The translations under genes and the position numbers were made by a program. From Amoebidium appalachense (lineage: Eukaryota; Ichthyosporea), in assembly GCA_963693365.1 (NCBI GenBank), contig CAVNZM010000005.1, positions 2,542,001 through 2,606,000 on the forward strand: 64,000 nt of DNA, given 5' to 3'. Shown here piece after piece: positions 1 through 36,687 of the stretch; the first letter of the stretch is position 1, and every line of letters begins with the position of its first letter. The notes below the pieces were generated by a model. That model made no database searches and was not told the origin of the DNA. It saw nothing but the letters and a program-made list of their open reading frames with translations.

Positions 1-283
1 CAATTATGAGTGGGAGCTTATCTTTTGAGTGTAGCAATCAGGTTGGTTTACCTGTGCAGCATATTTTATGTGTGCTGAAAGTGATATGGTCAGTGGGGGT
101 GTGGTATGCTGGGTAATGAAGGGGGGTGACAGTGCATGAAACATTATCGGGAAATGGGCTCTTCGTTGTGTCTTTTATATTCACCGCATTGCCAGAGATT
201 CAACCGTTTATGACACATACAGCTTTATCATAGAGCTTCTCTATTGTTTTCTGTTATTTTCTGACTTGTACGATTCCACACAG

Positions 284-6148
<5,865 letters not shown>

Positions 6149-6214
6149 GGGTGTATGCAAATCAGGGATATCTCTGCTTGTCCGGTCATCCCCGAGTATG
6201 TTTTGATTTTTTTC

Positions 6215-6255
<41 letters not shown>

Positions 6256-7221
6256 GGGGGGGGGGAGGAAGCGGGGGGGAGGGGAGGGCAAGAATACCCA
6301 CTGCAGGTTTATGTGATGCAAGCTTTTAGGCAGTTCTCTGACATGGGCCCGTAGGCGCGGTACCAGAAAATAGGTCTGAATTTTTGAGTTAACATTCACC
6401 CTAGAGTGATTTATGAAAGATAGTTGATAACGTGATGCCCTACGCCTGTGATATGCGGTTGTGATGCATATGATGAGATATTTGCAGATATGTTTATGTA
6501 TATCCACAAAAATGGTGAGTTGCATGTGAACTTTCGAAGTTTGATCATATGTTACCGGTTACCTACACGTAATTTTTTGTCGAAGCTATTGTAAAATAAC
6601 GTTGAATATCGCTATTTGTCGAAGTAAAATGAGGGCTGTCTGTTGACTTTCACATGAGTTTTAGCTCAGTATATGGTAAAATTCGCGTAAAAGCGCACCG
6701 CTAGATATGCTATTTCCTGGTGTGTGTTCTGGTACCTACTGAATCTCATTCAGATGAAGAGAGAATACTATTTATTATGCTGCATGAACATGAAAACTGT
6801 TCGTAGTGACTACTAGCACGAACTATAAAATCGTGAATAGTTCTGCATAGATCATGGCGTATGTGTGTGCCTCCCTCCCCTCCTCCCTCTCCTCCCCCTC
6901 TCCCCCCCCCCCCCCCCCCCCCCCCACCCATACACACACACACATACACTCACACACTCACACACAAACACACACACACACTCACAGTAACATACATACA
7001 CAGCCACACTCACACACACACACACACCGACGAACGTACGTGCATATGCAAGCCCAACACTCACCATACCCTGCCTGTACTGCAAGACGTATGCACGATC
7101 CATAGTGATCAATAGTTGCACAAAGTTTCACGTCTTGCACGAAGAGATGGAGTCGTGATCATGAGGCTCCTGGCCCCTCCCCCCCCCCCTTCCTCCTCGC
7201 CGGGTCCCTCCGGATCCCCGC

Positions 7222-7306
<85 letters not shown>

Positions 7307-7714
7307 CCATGAAATCTCGAAAGTGTTCCCCCCTCCTTCGGCTCACAAACAGAATATTGCTAAATATGGCAATCGCGCCAAGCCTTTCCCCAAATCTGGA
7401 AGGCCAAATTTTGGCGCATCAACAGCAGTTGATGTGTTCAAAGATCTCAGTGCTTTCAGTCACGACGTTTATCTACGAATGCATCAGCAGGTTTAGTTTC
7501 AACGTGTGTTCGTACGCGTGTGACACCCGTGTGCGGTATATGGCAACAGCATATCAGTTTAATTGCAACAACATTTCCCGACCAACTCATACCCATGTAC
7601 ATGCATGCATACGCATCACCCAAGGTCCATCTGTCTAATCCTAACTAGGTAAACCTCTCACTCACTTACACATTTTGCTGTTGTCGACTGCCTGGGCAAC
7701 ACTGTGAAGGCAGG
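6149..7714. other. intergenic region
   Basis: It contains poly(G) (6222-6265), unique sequence (6300-6850), a C-rich plus CA tract (6885-7030) and a CA array (7223-7304). An open stretch at about 7352-7495 reads as ordinary peptide after an acceptor-like ACAG and ends in a stop. It could be an exon of an unrecognised gene, but nothing joins to it. Confidence 0.5.
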
Positions 7715-13315
<5,601 letters not shown>

Positions 13316-13483
13316 ACTCGGCTTGGATATAATTATTAAGTACTTTTTGCACCTTCATTCGCGGTATATGGAACTTAGTCAAGGTGATACACATTCTGGA
13401 ATATCACGGTGCCTGCAAACCGAATCACGGCTTGTTGACAAACATGCTGTAAGGTTGGGGAGGAGGTGCCTCCCGGGGGGGAA

Positions 13484-13517
<34 letters not shown>

Positions 13518-14803
13518 CATATATCATTACATGTTCTATTGCAACATTTCAGGTGTGATGTATGATTGGATGCCTTGGACTGTATATTGTACACCACACA
13601 GGCACAGATGCGAGTGGAAATTGAATGGATGGCTAATCGACATCTTCTGCATACATGCTTACTCTGCTCGCTAAATTATTTGGCAAGGCAGCTATAGCTA
13701 AACACGGGGGGATTTCTGTATTCTTAGGCCCTGCATGTGCACAAGGGTAGTCCAAGGCTGTATACTGTTTTGTGTATTAGTAGTGCCATGGTTTGCGTGT
13801 ATCATTGTACGTAGTGAGGTGATCCGCATGGAGATTTTTGATAAGGATATCGAGAAAGACAAGGCATGGACGTGAATGATATACAAAATATCTTGCAAAA
13901 AGACATGATCCAAAATATTCCCCTTATGTACCTGTATATGGCCATCCACTCCTTCCCTCCATCATGAGGTGATTGCCAGACGCGAATGTCTAGGTGTGTG
14001 CACGTGTTCGAACCCAACTTTTCCCGTTAGTGTTAGTAATTGCCGGTTGGATCGATATCATGCATATGAAGGCCTTCTATGATACTACCCAGGGGACTCC
14101 TAAATATATATATATATATATATAAAAGTAGGAATATAGGAGGCCTTGCAATTGATCGATATCCCCGGCCGGATTTGTGGCCCTGCCCATGATTACCTGC
14201 AGCAGCTATTAATTATGATCCTGCCAATTCACGGACATTTTTTTTAAAAACTTATTTCAACATGCTTATACTTATTATCAGGGCCCAGCAGCCAGGCTGA
14301 GAACATGTCCATGTTGCAGCTCCCAGACTGCTCCGAGCCTACAACATCGATCATTCCTACATGAAACGTTTGTATTACTCAGCTAAGACATGTATTCGAA
14401 GGTTAACAGTCCAAATATCAAGCTACTAATTCGGCTTTGGTTTCTACCTGAGCCGACCAAGTAAGAGACAACCAACGTTGATGGAAGCCACCCAAAACCT
14501 ACTCACTGTAACAGAACTTGAAAAGTAACGAGAGAGAGGGGGGGTGTAGGGAGAAGAGTGAAGAGTGAGTGCTCATAAGAGACCATGGCTCCGTGTGTGT
14601 ACCGTTAAGGCGACAGCAGAAAAAACGAAAAGGAGGAGTAACATTAAGGGAAACAAAACATTGACATACTTCAATGTAAAGACGGCAAAAACACAGTCAA
14701 AACTAGGCTACATTACTCTAGCTCTTGCCAGATCTTGCCAAAAAAACACGCCGGCACGTCACAGTCAATCAGTACAACAGACCGCACACATGCATCTGAC
14801 AGT
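13316..14803. other. intergenic region between convergent genes
   Basis: It separates the ParBc_2 stop from the costars stop. It holds a poly(G) run (13485-13514), a TA repeat (14104-14123) and otherwise unique sequence without a supported gene. Confidence 0.6.
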
Positions 14804-15215
14804 TTAGTCGAGGGTTTTTTCCAACAAAATAATGTCGACATTATCAGACATGCCCTGAAGAAGCAGTTCCCCTTGGAACGTCACAATCTTGCGCTTCTTG
14901 GCCGTCTGTTTGGCACAGGAGATTGTGTCAGTGACAAGGTGTGTATAACTGCACCGACAAAGTTTATGGGTAGATGTGTGCGCTATATGTGGTTTAGGTT
15001 GCAAAAAAAGAATAAAGAGTTAGTGTCTAAGTAGCTGTGTGGTTGGATGGGGTTTGTTGGTGACGGTGCGTAAGGGGCGGGGTGTGTGAGCTTGTGTGTG
15101 CGTGTGTTTGGGGGGGGGGGGGGAGGGGGGGGGAAGGGGGAGGAGGGGTGCGTGTGTCTGGAAGGGGGGGGGGGGGGGAATGGGATGACGGAGGGGATGC
15201 ACACGTCTATCACGT

Positions 15216-15304
<89 letters not shown>

Positions 15305-15314
15305 TGTGTGTGTG

Positions 15315-15347
<33 letters not shown>

Positions 15348-16005
15348 TGGTGGTGGTGTTGGTGGTGGTTGTGGTGGTATGTGTGTGGGCGGGGGGAGGG
15401 GGAGGGGGGGAGGGAGGGGGGGGGGGGGGGGGGGGGGAAGTATGCGTTAGAGGGTTGGAAATATGGAGGAGACACCAAGAAAAAACTACTAGGATAACGT
15501 CACAAAATGAAAAACCCGAAATCAAACAATTTAAGCGTGCAGGCAGAAGACATTGAACAGAGTGCTAGCCCATCATCAGGGGGGTCCCTATGCCTCCACA
15601 AAAGCATAGGAGGGAGGGAGGAGGGAAGAGGGGGGGGGGGGGATTGTATCCGTGTGTCTCCCTATGTTTGTGCACGCGTGTGTGGGAGGTGTGAATGTAC
15701 ATGCGGGTGCATGTGTGTGTGTTTTTGCAGGGTTAACGTGACAGATGAAAAAAAAAAATTTAAGGCATAAGTTTTACGATTTTGTGGCATTTACGCAAAC
15801 AGTACTTTGTTGGCCCGGCACATCATGCCTGCTAAAAATGCTAGGCAACCACCACCACATTCTGTCATCCAAAACGGAAATCTTATCCTCTACCCAATTA
15901 CACAGCAGTTTTTGGATTGCTTTCGAATCGACAGGTGTATATCCCCCCCCCCCCCCCCCCCCCCCCCCTACCCGCGGGACCAATTTTTTATTGAAAACGT
16001 CATCC

Positions 16006-16038
<33 letters not shown>

Positions 16039-16083
16039 GGCAAAAAAAAAAAAAGAAAAAAAGAAAAAAAACGGCTGAATGTT

Positions 16084-16134
<51 letters not shown>

Positions 16135-17487
16135 CTATCTCTCTCTCTCTCACTCTCTCCCTCCCCCCCCCCCCCTCCCTCTCTAGCTTTCTATCTATCT
16201 ACTTCCCCCCCCCCCCCCCCTAAACACACACACACACCTTAGCCCCCCCTCCCTCTACCTCCCCCCCCCACCCCCCAAACACCCACCCACCCATACCCCC
16301 CCCCCCCCCCCCCCCCCCTAGCCCCCCTCACCTTCCCATGTTTGAGTATACCTCACGTGTCCTCACACGCACACTTTTCATTCCCCTACATCCCTTGCTT
16401 TCTGGCCAAGATAAACAAAGAGACAAACATGAAGGCTTGAAAAACAAAAAAAAATAAGAAAGGAAACACAAAACCAGAATCTCGAAACAAACGAAGAAAA
16501 AAAACGAAGGTAAAAGAAGAAAGAGAACCACAGCAAGAACAAGTAGTCTGTCTTCTGTTCCGTCCCTCCACCCACCTTTAGGGTGCCGGCAAGGGCTTCG
16601 AAGATGTTGGTGCAGCGGTCATCCTTAAACAAGGTCCCGAACTTAACCTGTAAACCCCACGTGTTAAATGTCAAAACTTTAGTGTGTTGACTGTTAGGTC
16701 AGGTGGGGGGAGAAAAGCGAACGGAAAGTAAAAGTGGTGTACGAGGTGACCCGTGCAAGGGCTTGGGCGAAGGAATGGGTAGATCGACAACGGGGCACAA
16801 ATTTGTGGCCGTGCTGCTTGGAAATCACCGTAGGTCTGCCTGCGGGCGATAACCCCAGGAGCGCTTGCTAACGTGGTCAAGCGTGCAGAAAGCCTGTGCT
16901 GGCTGTTGTGTGCTATGTGTGGGCAAAGCAATTACATAAATAAAAAAAAGCTGGCAGTTTTCTATGATAGAGGGGCAGACCGATGCTACACACAATAAAA
17001 AATTTAGCATCATGGTATAATTCCATGCCAGGGGGAAAGGGCCCAGATCATAAACATAAAAGGTGAATGAGGCGAGGAGAGCGTTGAGGGTAGGGGAATG
17101 GGGTGGGGATGGGTCGGTGGTTGGTGGAGGGGGTGAGTGGGCAGGTGGATGACGGTGGGGGGTGGAGGTGGGGTGGGTGGCTGGAGCAGGTGGAGCAGGG
17201 GAAACGGGGGGAGGGAGGGGGGGGGGGGGGGTCGGGGGAGGGGTGGCCGTAGGAAAAAACGAGAATAAAAGGAGAACGGAAAAGAGAGGGGAAAGCAGGC
17301 GGCAACACTGGAAATAAGCGACCACAAACGGGACCAAGATCTACAAAAAATAATACCGCTTCACAGACACACGAAACAAAACTGAGCCCGAGAGTGCACG
17401 CACCTTGACCTCGTCACCGCTGCCCTCGTTCAAACGCTGTAGCTCCTCAATAAGGTGCTGCAGGTCCTTCTCTACGTCGTAGCCCAT
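14804..17487 (-). CDS. ABRACL: costars family protein (ABRACL-like)
   Basis: Three phase-0 exons on the minus strand: 17487-17404, 16647-16576 and 14905-14804, giving 85 residues, the usual length of this family. The product begins [19 protein letters not shown], continues [19 protein letters not shown] and ends with a [16 protein letters not shown] motif and [13 protein letters not shown]. These three blocks are the hallmark of costars proteins, small winged-helix-like proteins linked to actin cytoskeleton regulation in Dictyostelium and animals (ABRA C-terminal-like). Each exon carries one conserved block and all borders are GT-AG. The introns are dominated by microsatellites. I am confident of family and structure; the exact cellular role here is inferred from relatives. 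Confidence 0.95.
15103..15437. repeat. poly(G) and GT microsatellite block in costars intron 2
   Basis: Poly(G) segments flank a GT array (about 15215-15348) followed by GGT units and another G-rich block. Confidence 0.85.
15943..16319. repeat. poly(C), A/G and CT repeat block in costars intron 2
   Basis: Two poly(C) runs, an A-rich AAAAG stretch, a CT array (about 16090-16150) and more C runs. No exon is seen. Confidence 0.8.
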
Positions 17488-19406
17488 CTTGTATTGTGTG
17501 TGGGGAATATATTACACAGTGTAGGGGGTAGGCTGTGTGTGTGCACACGTGCGGTGTGTGGATGTACGTGTGGTGTTGAAGCCAAGATGTCCTGGATTTC
17601 GATCCCTGGCCCCGGCCCCCTGGTAACCGCAACTACATACTATATATGGGTCGTAAATCGTAGATTGGATTGGTTGGATTGTAAAGTTTGATGCGCTCTA
17701 TGCCAATCCGATTCTCAGTACAAAGTACCGCTGCGCAGGTCCCGGGCCAGGGGGGCCCGGGGCAGGCCCCCTACCCATAGAAAAAAAAAAAAAGCTGGAA
17801 TATAAGGTCATAACAAAGTGCATTGGTCACAACTCAGTAGGCTATTGCAAGATGATCAGCAAATTCGCAACGCGTTTTCAGCACGTGCATGAGTTGTGCC
17901 ACATGCACAATGCACGTGTGCATGCCATCTCCACACCACCCATGTACGGTATGTTTACAAGTGTACAAAAACCGACGGTCGTGAAAGGGTGATAAATTCA
18001 ACCCTCTCTGGCTTTATTTCGTATCAATATTTTCTTTGGCTCAACATGGCCCATCATCACAGCTACAAGATATCCCACATGTAAAATATGTACATCATCA
18101 CACAGTGTCATGACCGAATTAAATTTCCAGCCGACATGCTTACATAGTGATACACATTTTGTCCCTTTTCAGAGTCAAAGCTCCTACTAATCCTATATAC
18201 ATATATGATCTTAAAGCACAACGGGCATTTGTGTGTGTGTGTGTGTGTGTGTTGGGGGGGGGGGGGGGGGGGGGGAGGGGCCGGAGGAGGACTCCGGGAG
18301 GGGGCCCGGGGGGAGGGGGGGAGGGGGGAGGGGGGAGGGTAGAAAGGGGGAGAGGGGATAAGAAAGATTCACTAAGACGAATGGGAAAAGTGTGTGCCAC
18401 GGTGCATGCGTGTGAAGGGTGGGGGGGGGGGGGGGGAAGGGGGGCGCATTTTTTTTTTTTTTTTTTTTATTTCTTTATTTTTTTTTATTTCTTATTTTTT
18501 TATTTTTTTTTATTATTATATTATTTTTTTTTTTTTTGGGGGGGGGGGGGGGGGGGGAAGGGGGGAGGGGGGGGGGGGGGGAGGGGGGTGGGGTGAACGG
18601 GTTACTCAAGGATGGAGGGGGGGGGGGGGGGGGGGGATGGAGGGGGATAGGAATAGTGCTTATCATAATTGACTACGTGTGAGTGCACGCCACGTGCAAA
18701 TGCATCATAAAGGGGTTGACTAAAGCCCTCTCGATGTGCCTTTTTGCATAACTTAAAGTTTTTGAGGGACACTTGCAGTTGGAGAAAGCCCGCCGCAGGA
18801 GGGAAACAGGGGGTGGCCGGGCGGAAGGGGGTGGGGTGGGGTTGGGGGGGGGGGGCTGGGGGGAGCATACACTCCAAACTCTAGAGAGGTTTGCAAAATC
18901 ACATCAAAGTATTGATTCTTGGTCCGGGGCGTTTCCGGCCAGAGAGTGTGAATGGCGTACCATGCCACGGTGTGGACATCCTACAGGAAATTTTCCGTTG
19001 TGTCGTCCACTTTCCCGGAAAACAGGGATGTACATTGTAATCATCATTTCGAAACTCGTTATGTTTCACTGAGAGTTTTCGCACCGGGGATGAGGATGCA
19101 CAAAGAAGACAAGAGAGAACTTCTGAGGGGAAGGGAAGCCCAAAAAGAACACGGAATACACGGGGGCGATCAGGTGGACTGGCATTCAGACAAAGGGTGA
19201 CACAATCAATCAACTGCAGAAAATATTCGGAATGGATCCCTCTAATATCCCATTCGCAGCATTTTCATACATCCGAATTCTTGCTCCATGTTGGCATACC
19301 CACGGTGCACGCTTTCCTTGGTCTTTTTTCCGTGATACCCCTTGCCCCTCGGAGCTGGATCTGTTTCTTTGCGAGGCTGCCAATTTAGTTTCCTGCCGCA
19401 AATTCA

Positions 19407-19438
<32 letters not shown>

Positions 19439-20406
19439 CCCACATACACACACACACACACACACCTCTTCCCCCCCTTTTCTCACGCCTCAGCCGCCAC
19501 AAAAAGCAAGAGAATTAAACGAGGAAAGTGAAAGCGTAAAAGTTGGTAACAGTTCTCTGTGGCTTGCCTCATGTGAACCAAATTCGAAGGGGTAGTTGTT
19601 TGTCATTGGTAGAGCGACTCTACAGCGAGCCAATCCTTGGCTGATTGGCATGCCATACATGCACGACAACAACCAGCTCTGGTCTTCTAGAGAACAAACG
19701 TGGCTTTCTAAGGAGGGTCTGTGAGAAGCGGTGGCCGAAAGAAGGTAGATGGCGAAGGGGGTGAAGGGAGAGTTGTAGCAAAACCGAGCCTTCAAGAGCT
19801 CAAGTGAACGGAGATGGGGCGGGCGGGGAGGGGGGGGGGGGGGGGAGTATTTAAAAGACGAAAGGAGGGGGGGAAGGGGGGGGGGGGGGGAGGGAGGACG
19901 GAGGGAGGGGAAGTCGGCAAACGAAGGGGGGGGGGGGGGGGGGTCCCAAAGGACACGTGTATGTGGAAGAAAACGGAGGGAAGGTTTATTTTTGCAATCG
20001 TAAGTGACTGAACCACTATGTTTGCACATGTCTCAATACTGTTTGCTGAATCACCTCGAACGGAGATCAGGGCATTTTTCTTATTCCCCCCCTCCCCCCT
20101 CCCCCCCCCCCCCCCCCCCCCCCCCCCCGTCCCGCCCGCCCCACCTCCGGAGCCCTTTTTTTTTCTCCCTTCTCAATCTTATCACTTTAGGGTTGAAGCT
20201 TTCCCGAGCTCCCACTACTGCTATAGAAAGTGCCTGACGCACATGCATGCACGCACTCTGCATATATGTACACGTTTACATACTATGAAACGAGCCTTAA
20301 CAAACACCATCTCAACCGCATCTACATATTGTATGTGCTTGTTCAAATTACCTGAGACTTCAATTATAACATTGACCACTTGGTTACCACCACGTGTCGT
20401 CATATT
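17488..20406. other. repeat-rich region without a supported gene
   Basis: It contains poly(G) runs (18254-18276, 18420-18437, 18538-18558), a T/A-rich stretch (18450-18537), poly(C) (19409-19437, 20101-20129) and more G-rich DNA (19820-19945). Open frames around 18900-19210 on both strands read like ordinary sequence but lack splice partners or recognisable motifs. Confidence 0.5.
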
Positions 20407-20409
20407 TTT

Positions 20410-20880
20410 TCTTCCGCATTATGCCCATGTCGTAGTCATATCATTGTGATATTTGGAGCCCTACCGCTGCTTCTTTCCCTCAATGTCGTCATTTAGTTTA
20501 TTCTATCTACCTCGTTCCCATTTTCATGTCGTCAATTCTCTTCTTCCGCATCTTGCCCATGCCGTAGTCGTCGCCATAATCGTTTTTGGCGCCCCACCGC
20601 TGCTTCTTTGATTTCCCTTCGATGTCGTCAATTCTCTTCTTCCGCATCTTGCCCATGCCGTAGTCGTCGTCGTTATTTTTGGCGCCCCACCGCTGCATCT
20701 TTGCTTTCCCTTCGATGTCGTCATTTTGTTCCTTCCACATCACGCGCATGTCGTAGTCGTCGTCGTTATTTTTGGCGCCCCACCGCTGCTTCTTTGCTTT
20801 CCCTTCGATGTCGTCATTTTGTTCCTTCTACATCACCCGCATGTCGTAGTCGTCGTCGTTATTTTTGCGCACCGTCCTCT
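20410..20880 (-). repeat. 93-bp coding tandem repeat
   Basis: At least four copies of a 93-bp unit encode 31 residues each on the minus strand (consensus KKQRWGAKNNDDDYDMRVM then WKEQNDDIEGKA). A decayed fifth copy extends to about 20410 beyond the stop at 20507. Confidence 0.85.
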
Positions 20881-21124
20881 GCTTCTTCAGATTTCTCTTG
20901 ATGTACATGGCCTTGCGGCCCTGAACACATTGGTTCCAACAGTTATTGAACTGGTTTCCCCGCTGAAAGCATCTCTCTGCACAATTGGGGGCCTTGCTAC
21001 AGATGTCGTTGCACTCCCCCTCCCTGTAGCCCATGTTGTATGTGCAACTCATAACGGCAGTCTGCAAGCGCAGACAGAGGCGCAAACAGCGCTACGCGGC
21101 GACAGCGCTAGCGAGGGCCAACAT
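20507..21124 (-). pseudogene. Cys-rich repeat protein gene with two in-frame TAG codons
   Basis: One reading frame runs from ATG at 21124-21122 to TAG at 20509-20507, broken by TAG at 21094-21092 and 20830-20828. It encodes a short hydrophobic start (MLALASAVAA), then, after the first TAG, a Cys-rich block with three CX3C pairs (ECNDIC, NCAERC, NCWNQC), then acidic/basic 31-residue repeats with an NNDDDYD core. The second TAG corresponds to TGG (Trp) in the next repeat copy, so it is a single G-to-A change within an otherwise open frame. No homologue is recognised. Frame maintenance over 200 codons argues the ORF was real. It may be a young pseudogene, an allele, or translated by readthrough. 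Confidence 0.55.
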
Positions 21125-21129
21125 GGTCG

Positions 21130-21857
21130 TTGTGGTTATGTTAAGGGCGCGACGTTCAGAGACACAGTCAGACACCGACTGATCGATATAGTTTTTGCCT
21201 CTCTCTTTTGTGGTCTTCTCAAAATTTGTCCCTTTTTTGTCCCAGCTGCCAAAACGATCTTGGCTGTACTGTACATGTGCTCCCATGCGATTACTCTAAG
21301 TTGGCAACCTGCTCGAGCTCCCGAGTCCGGATGACTCCCATGGAACAAATAATTTCTAACCCTGTTTTCTAATAGTAAACAGAGATGCCTATTGGTTGAT
21401 TTTATCGGACCGTGTGTGTCACTGTTTGGAGTAGCCGCTGCTCACACACACTCGATATACAAGTTTACCCAACTCAACCACTACATTTTCTAAGTATATA
21501 CAGTAGGTTGTCCGCGGCTATCATTGCTTGAAGCTGTACAAGATGGTCATGGCTGTCATTGTACTTTTTTGCCCCCTGCAGCTGTCTCACGCTTCAGCTG
21601 CCAGCCAGACAGCCCGGAAACTTGTCGGGCTTTGAAATTTCATTGACCCATGGGCAGCTGGGCAGCCTGGACGACCGTCGGATGGCCGGGTACTACCAAA
21701 TATAGCAATCGATAACCATATATGGGATCATGCCGGTTTGGCTGGGACAAAAGGGCTTGGTCGGGCCCATTTTTTGTTCTATTTTATCACATTTTTCCCC
21801 CACAGGACCTCTGCAGGCCCTCGATGGAACTTCCCGTCTACCACATAGCACTGACAG
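21130..21857. other. intergenic, no gene seen
   Basis: Unique sequence without an exon I can support. The open frames here are short. Confidence 0.5.
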
Positions 21858-22196
21858 TCAGGGAGCATTGATTTTGAAGCCAGGGGGGGGGGGGTACTAG
21901 CAAGTTTAGGGGGGGGGGGGGGGGTACCCGCCACCCTGCGAGAGGTTGGGTCCCCCCCCCCCCCCCCCAGGGGGGGGGGTACCCCACCACCCCGGCCAGG
22001 CTCTTATATAGCACTATAAGTACTATATAGTACTATATGTTCATCATATGAGGGGGGGGGGGGGGGGGGGGGTACCCACCACCCGCCGAGGGGACGGGTC
22101 CCCCCCCCCTCCCCCGGGAATGGGGTACCCACGACCCCCTTACCCCCCGAAACTTTCTACTACCCCCTCCCCGGTTTCAAAATCAACGCTCCCTCA
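21858..22196. mobile_element. foldback / MITE-like element with GGGTACCC palindromes
   Basis: Inverted arms 21861-21906 and 22151-22195 match with few mismatches (outer part GGGAGCRTTGATTTTGAA). The interior holds poly(G)-TACCC and C-run/G-run hairpins on both sides of a TA-rich centre (about 22015-22045). No ORF is present, so it would be non-autonomous. Confidence 0.75.
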
Positions 22197-22810
22197 CTAG
22201 TAGTTAGGGTGCTATAGCTATCTATCATGATGATTTATGTGACCAGCTAAGCCTACTAACCATCGATATCCTCCACAAACCTATTATTAGTACACGCTTT
22301 GCCCAGGGTTATGGGCCAGCCATTTGGCAGGAAATCCTCCTGCCAGATATATATGATGCCTTCGGTGTGGGAGAGGGGGGGAGAGTGGGGGGGGGAGGGG
22401 GTGAGGAGGGGGCCGGGGGGGGGGGGGGGGGGAGGGGAGGGGAGGAGGGGCCCTGAGGGGCTAGAGAAGCACTTGAGGGGTGAGGGGGGAGGGGGTCCCG
22501 GGGGGGGGGAGTAAAAAGTAGGTATCACACAGAGTCACAGTGGTGTACTGTAAAGTAGCTCTGACTTCTACAACGTGCAACTGAACCTGTCAGTCGTGTG
22601 TCTCGTCCGTCTCGTGGTACACTGATATCTGAGTCTCCCCCCTAAGGGAGGAGTTCCCAGGCTGATGATTCCCGCCAGAATTTCTCTCCGGCCGGTAGGA
22701 TGGGAAAAAATCCTATTGGCTAACACAATACAGCAAATCCTATTGGCTTACTTGTCTTGATCATCATTAAAATTGGCTAATCTCGCTCCATACCATAGGG
22801 TTTTTGAATA

Positions 22811-23229
<419 letters not shown>

Positions 23230-23335
23230 CATATATGATAAGTGCTAGGTGCGGCCCGGCGTGGTTTCACCACAGCCACAAGTGATATCATGACGGAGGG
23301 GGACTTGCACTACAATCATGACGATATCGAAATCT

Positions 23336-23384
<49 letters not shown>
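23336..23384. repeat. poly(G) run of nearly 50 bases
   Basis: One of the longest uninterrupted G runs in the window. Confidence 0.9.
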
Positions 23385-23386
<2 letters not shown>

Positions 23387-24468
23387 TGGGCGCGCCCAAA
23401 CGCCCTAGCCGCTCCCGGATGTTTTTCGGGCTGGTCCGGGCTGGGTGACTAGACAGGTGACTGGCGGGGTGGTCAACGGAAACTCATCTACCATACAAGG
23501 GTCGCAATTCGGAGTTTTAATTCGTTGGACTGCAATATTAAAATTTTGAGGCTTTGATGGGCCGCCATCTACATAAATTCTACAAGTGGGATGTGATTTC
23601 GTATGATACCCCGGGGGGGGGGGGGTAGGTAGGCTAGGCAAAGCATTCATGAGGAAATATTCCTTGTACACATGCAACATGCACGCATACAGTGCATATG
23701 CATGTTCATGAAAGTTTACCAATTCACAATTCAAGTAAGCATTGCGAGACTATTTGTTTGTTCGCAATTCACAATTCGCCATTGCAAATTCGCAGTTCAT
23801 CAATCGACACGTGCAAACAGCTGTCCCACGTTATGCATTTGCCATATGCAAGCCATCCATAAACAAGTGAGACCACGCTGTTATGAGTCACATAGGGTGA
23901 TACAATCAACCCTCATTGTTGTTCATGCAAATTAGTGTAGTTTCTTTAGCTCAACAAGCCCAATCACAGTTCAAAGAAACCAACAATATGTACATAGTGA
24001 CCGAATAGTGTCCCGCTGTGCCATGCTTACACATGTCCCATCTAAGCCTCCTAATACTATTTCAATCTTAAGAAATTACAATCATTGGTGATCTGAATCA
24101 AGACTACCATCGTCACTTGAAAGTGCCCTCATGACGACCCCTCCCTCCCACCTCCCCCCCCCCCCCCCCCCCCCCCAACTCCCCCCAGCTCCCTTCTTAG
24201 GGCCCCAACCATTCCCTCCCCTTGTGTGCTTTGAAGTAAATGCCTACTAGAAGTATCCCTGTCCACACCATTGGCATGTTAACCCCCCCCCCCCCCCCCC
24301 CCTCTCTCTCTCTCTCTCCGAGCACCTCTCCCACTCCCTCCCGAGGCCTCCCTTCTTCAGCCCATCCTCTTCGACCACTATCGACATTGCACCACGACAC
24401 CACGACACCCAACCACACACCCAAGCACGCACGCCCCATACATACACACACAAATGCACAGCGCGCGT

Positions 24469-24501
<33 letters not shown>

Positions 24502-24523
24502 CACATGCACATGCACATGCACA

Positions 24524-24595
<72 letters not shown>

Positions 24596-24745
24596 CACAC
24601 ACACCAGCGCGCGCAAGTGTGCCGACATTCGCCCACATGTGCAATCAGACAGACACAAACCATTTCAAACTACCACAAAAAGGGAATCAAAATTTCTAAA
24701 CGGGGAGGGAGCAATAAAAATAAATAAGAAAAAAAGGGGGCTACG
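23385..24745. other. intergenic region downstream of TRNT1
   Basis: Mostly unique AT-balanced sequence to 24140, then poly(C) (24157-24176, 24283-24301) and CA/GCAC arrays (24470-24605). No exon is supported. Confidence 0.5.
24520..24600. repeat. GCAC tetranucleotide array
   Basis: About 17 GCAC units between CA-rich flanks. Strict purine-pyrimidine alternation makes it a candidate Z-DNA tract. Confidence 0.9.

Positions 24746-36687
<11,942 letters not shown>

Noticed and set aside
18899-19213. Open frames on both strands, considered as a THAP-like zinc finger exon
   Set aside because: Cys/His spacing does not fit and no neighbouring exon joins.
20410-20880. Regular repeat considered as a CRISPR-like array
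   Set aside because: Units are contiguous with no spacers and encode a peptide repeat; the genome is eukaryotic.
21051-21092. A short intron removing the first TAG of the Cys-rich gene
   Set aside because: The only GT-AG possibilities are 34-42 nt, far below the introns seen here; the 34-nt option breaks the frame and the 42-nt one needs a weak GTCGCC donor.
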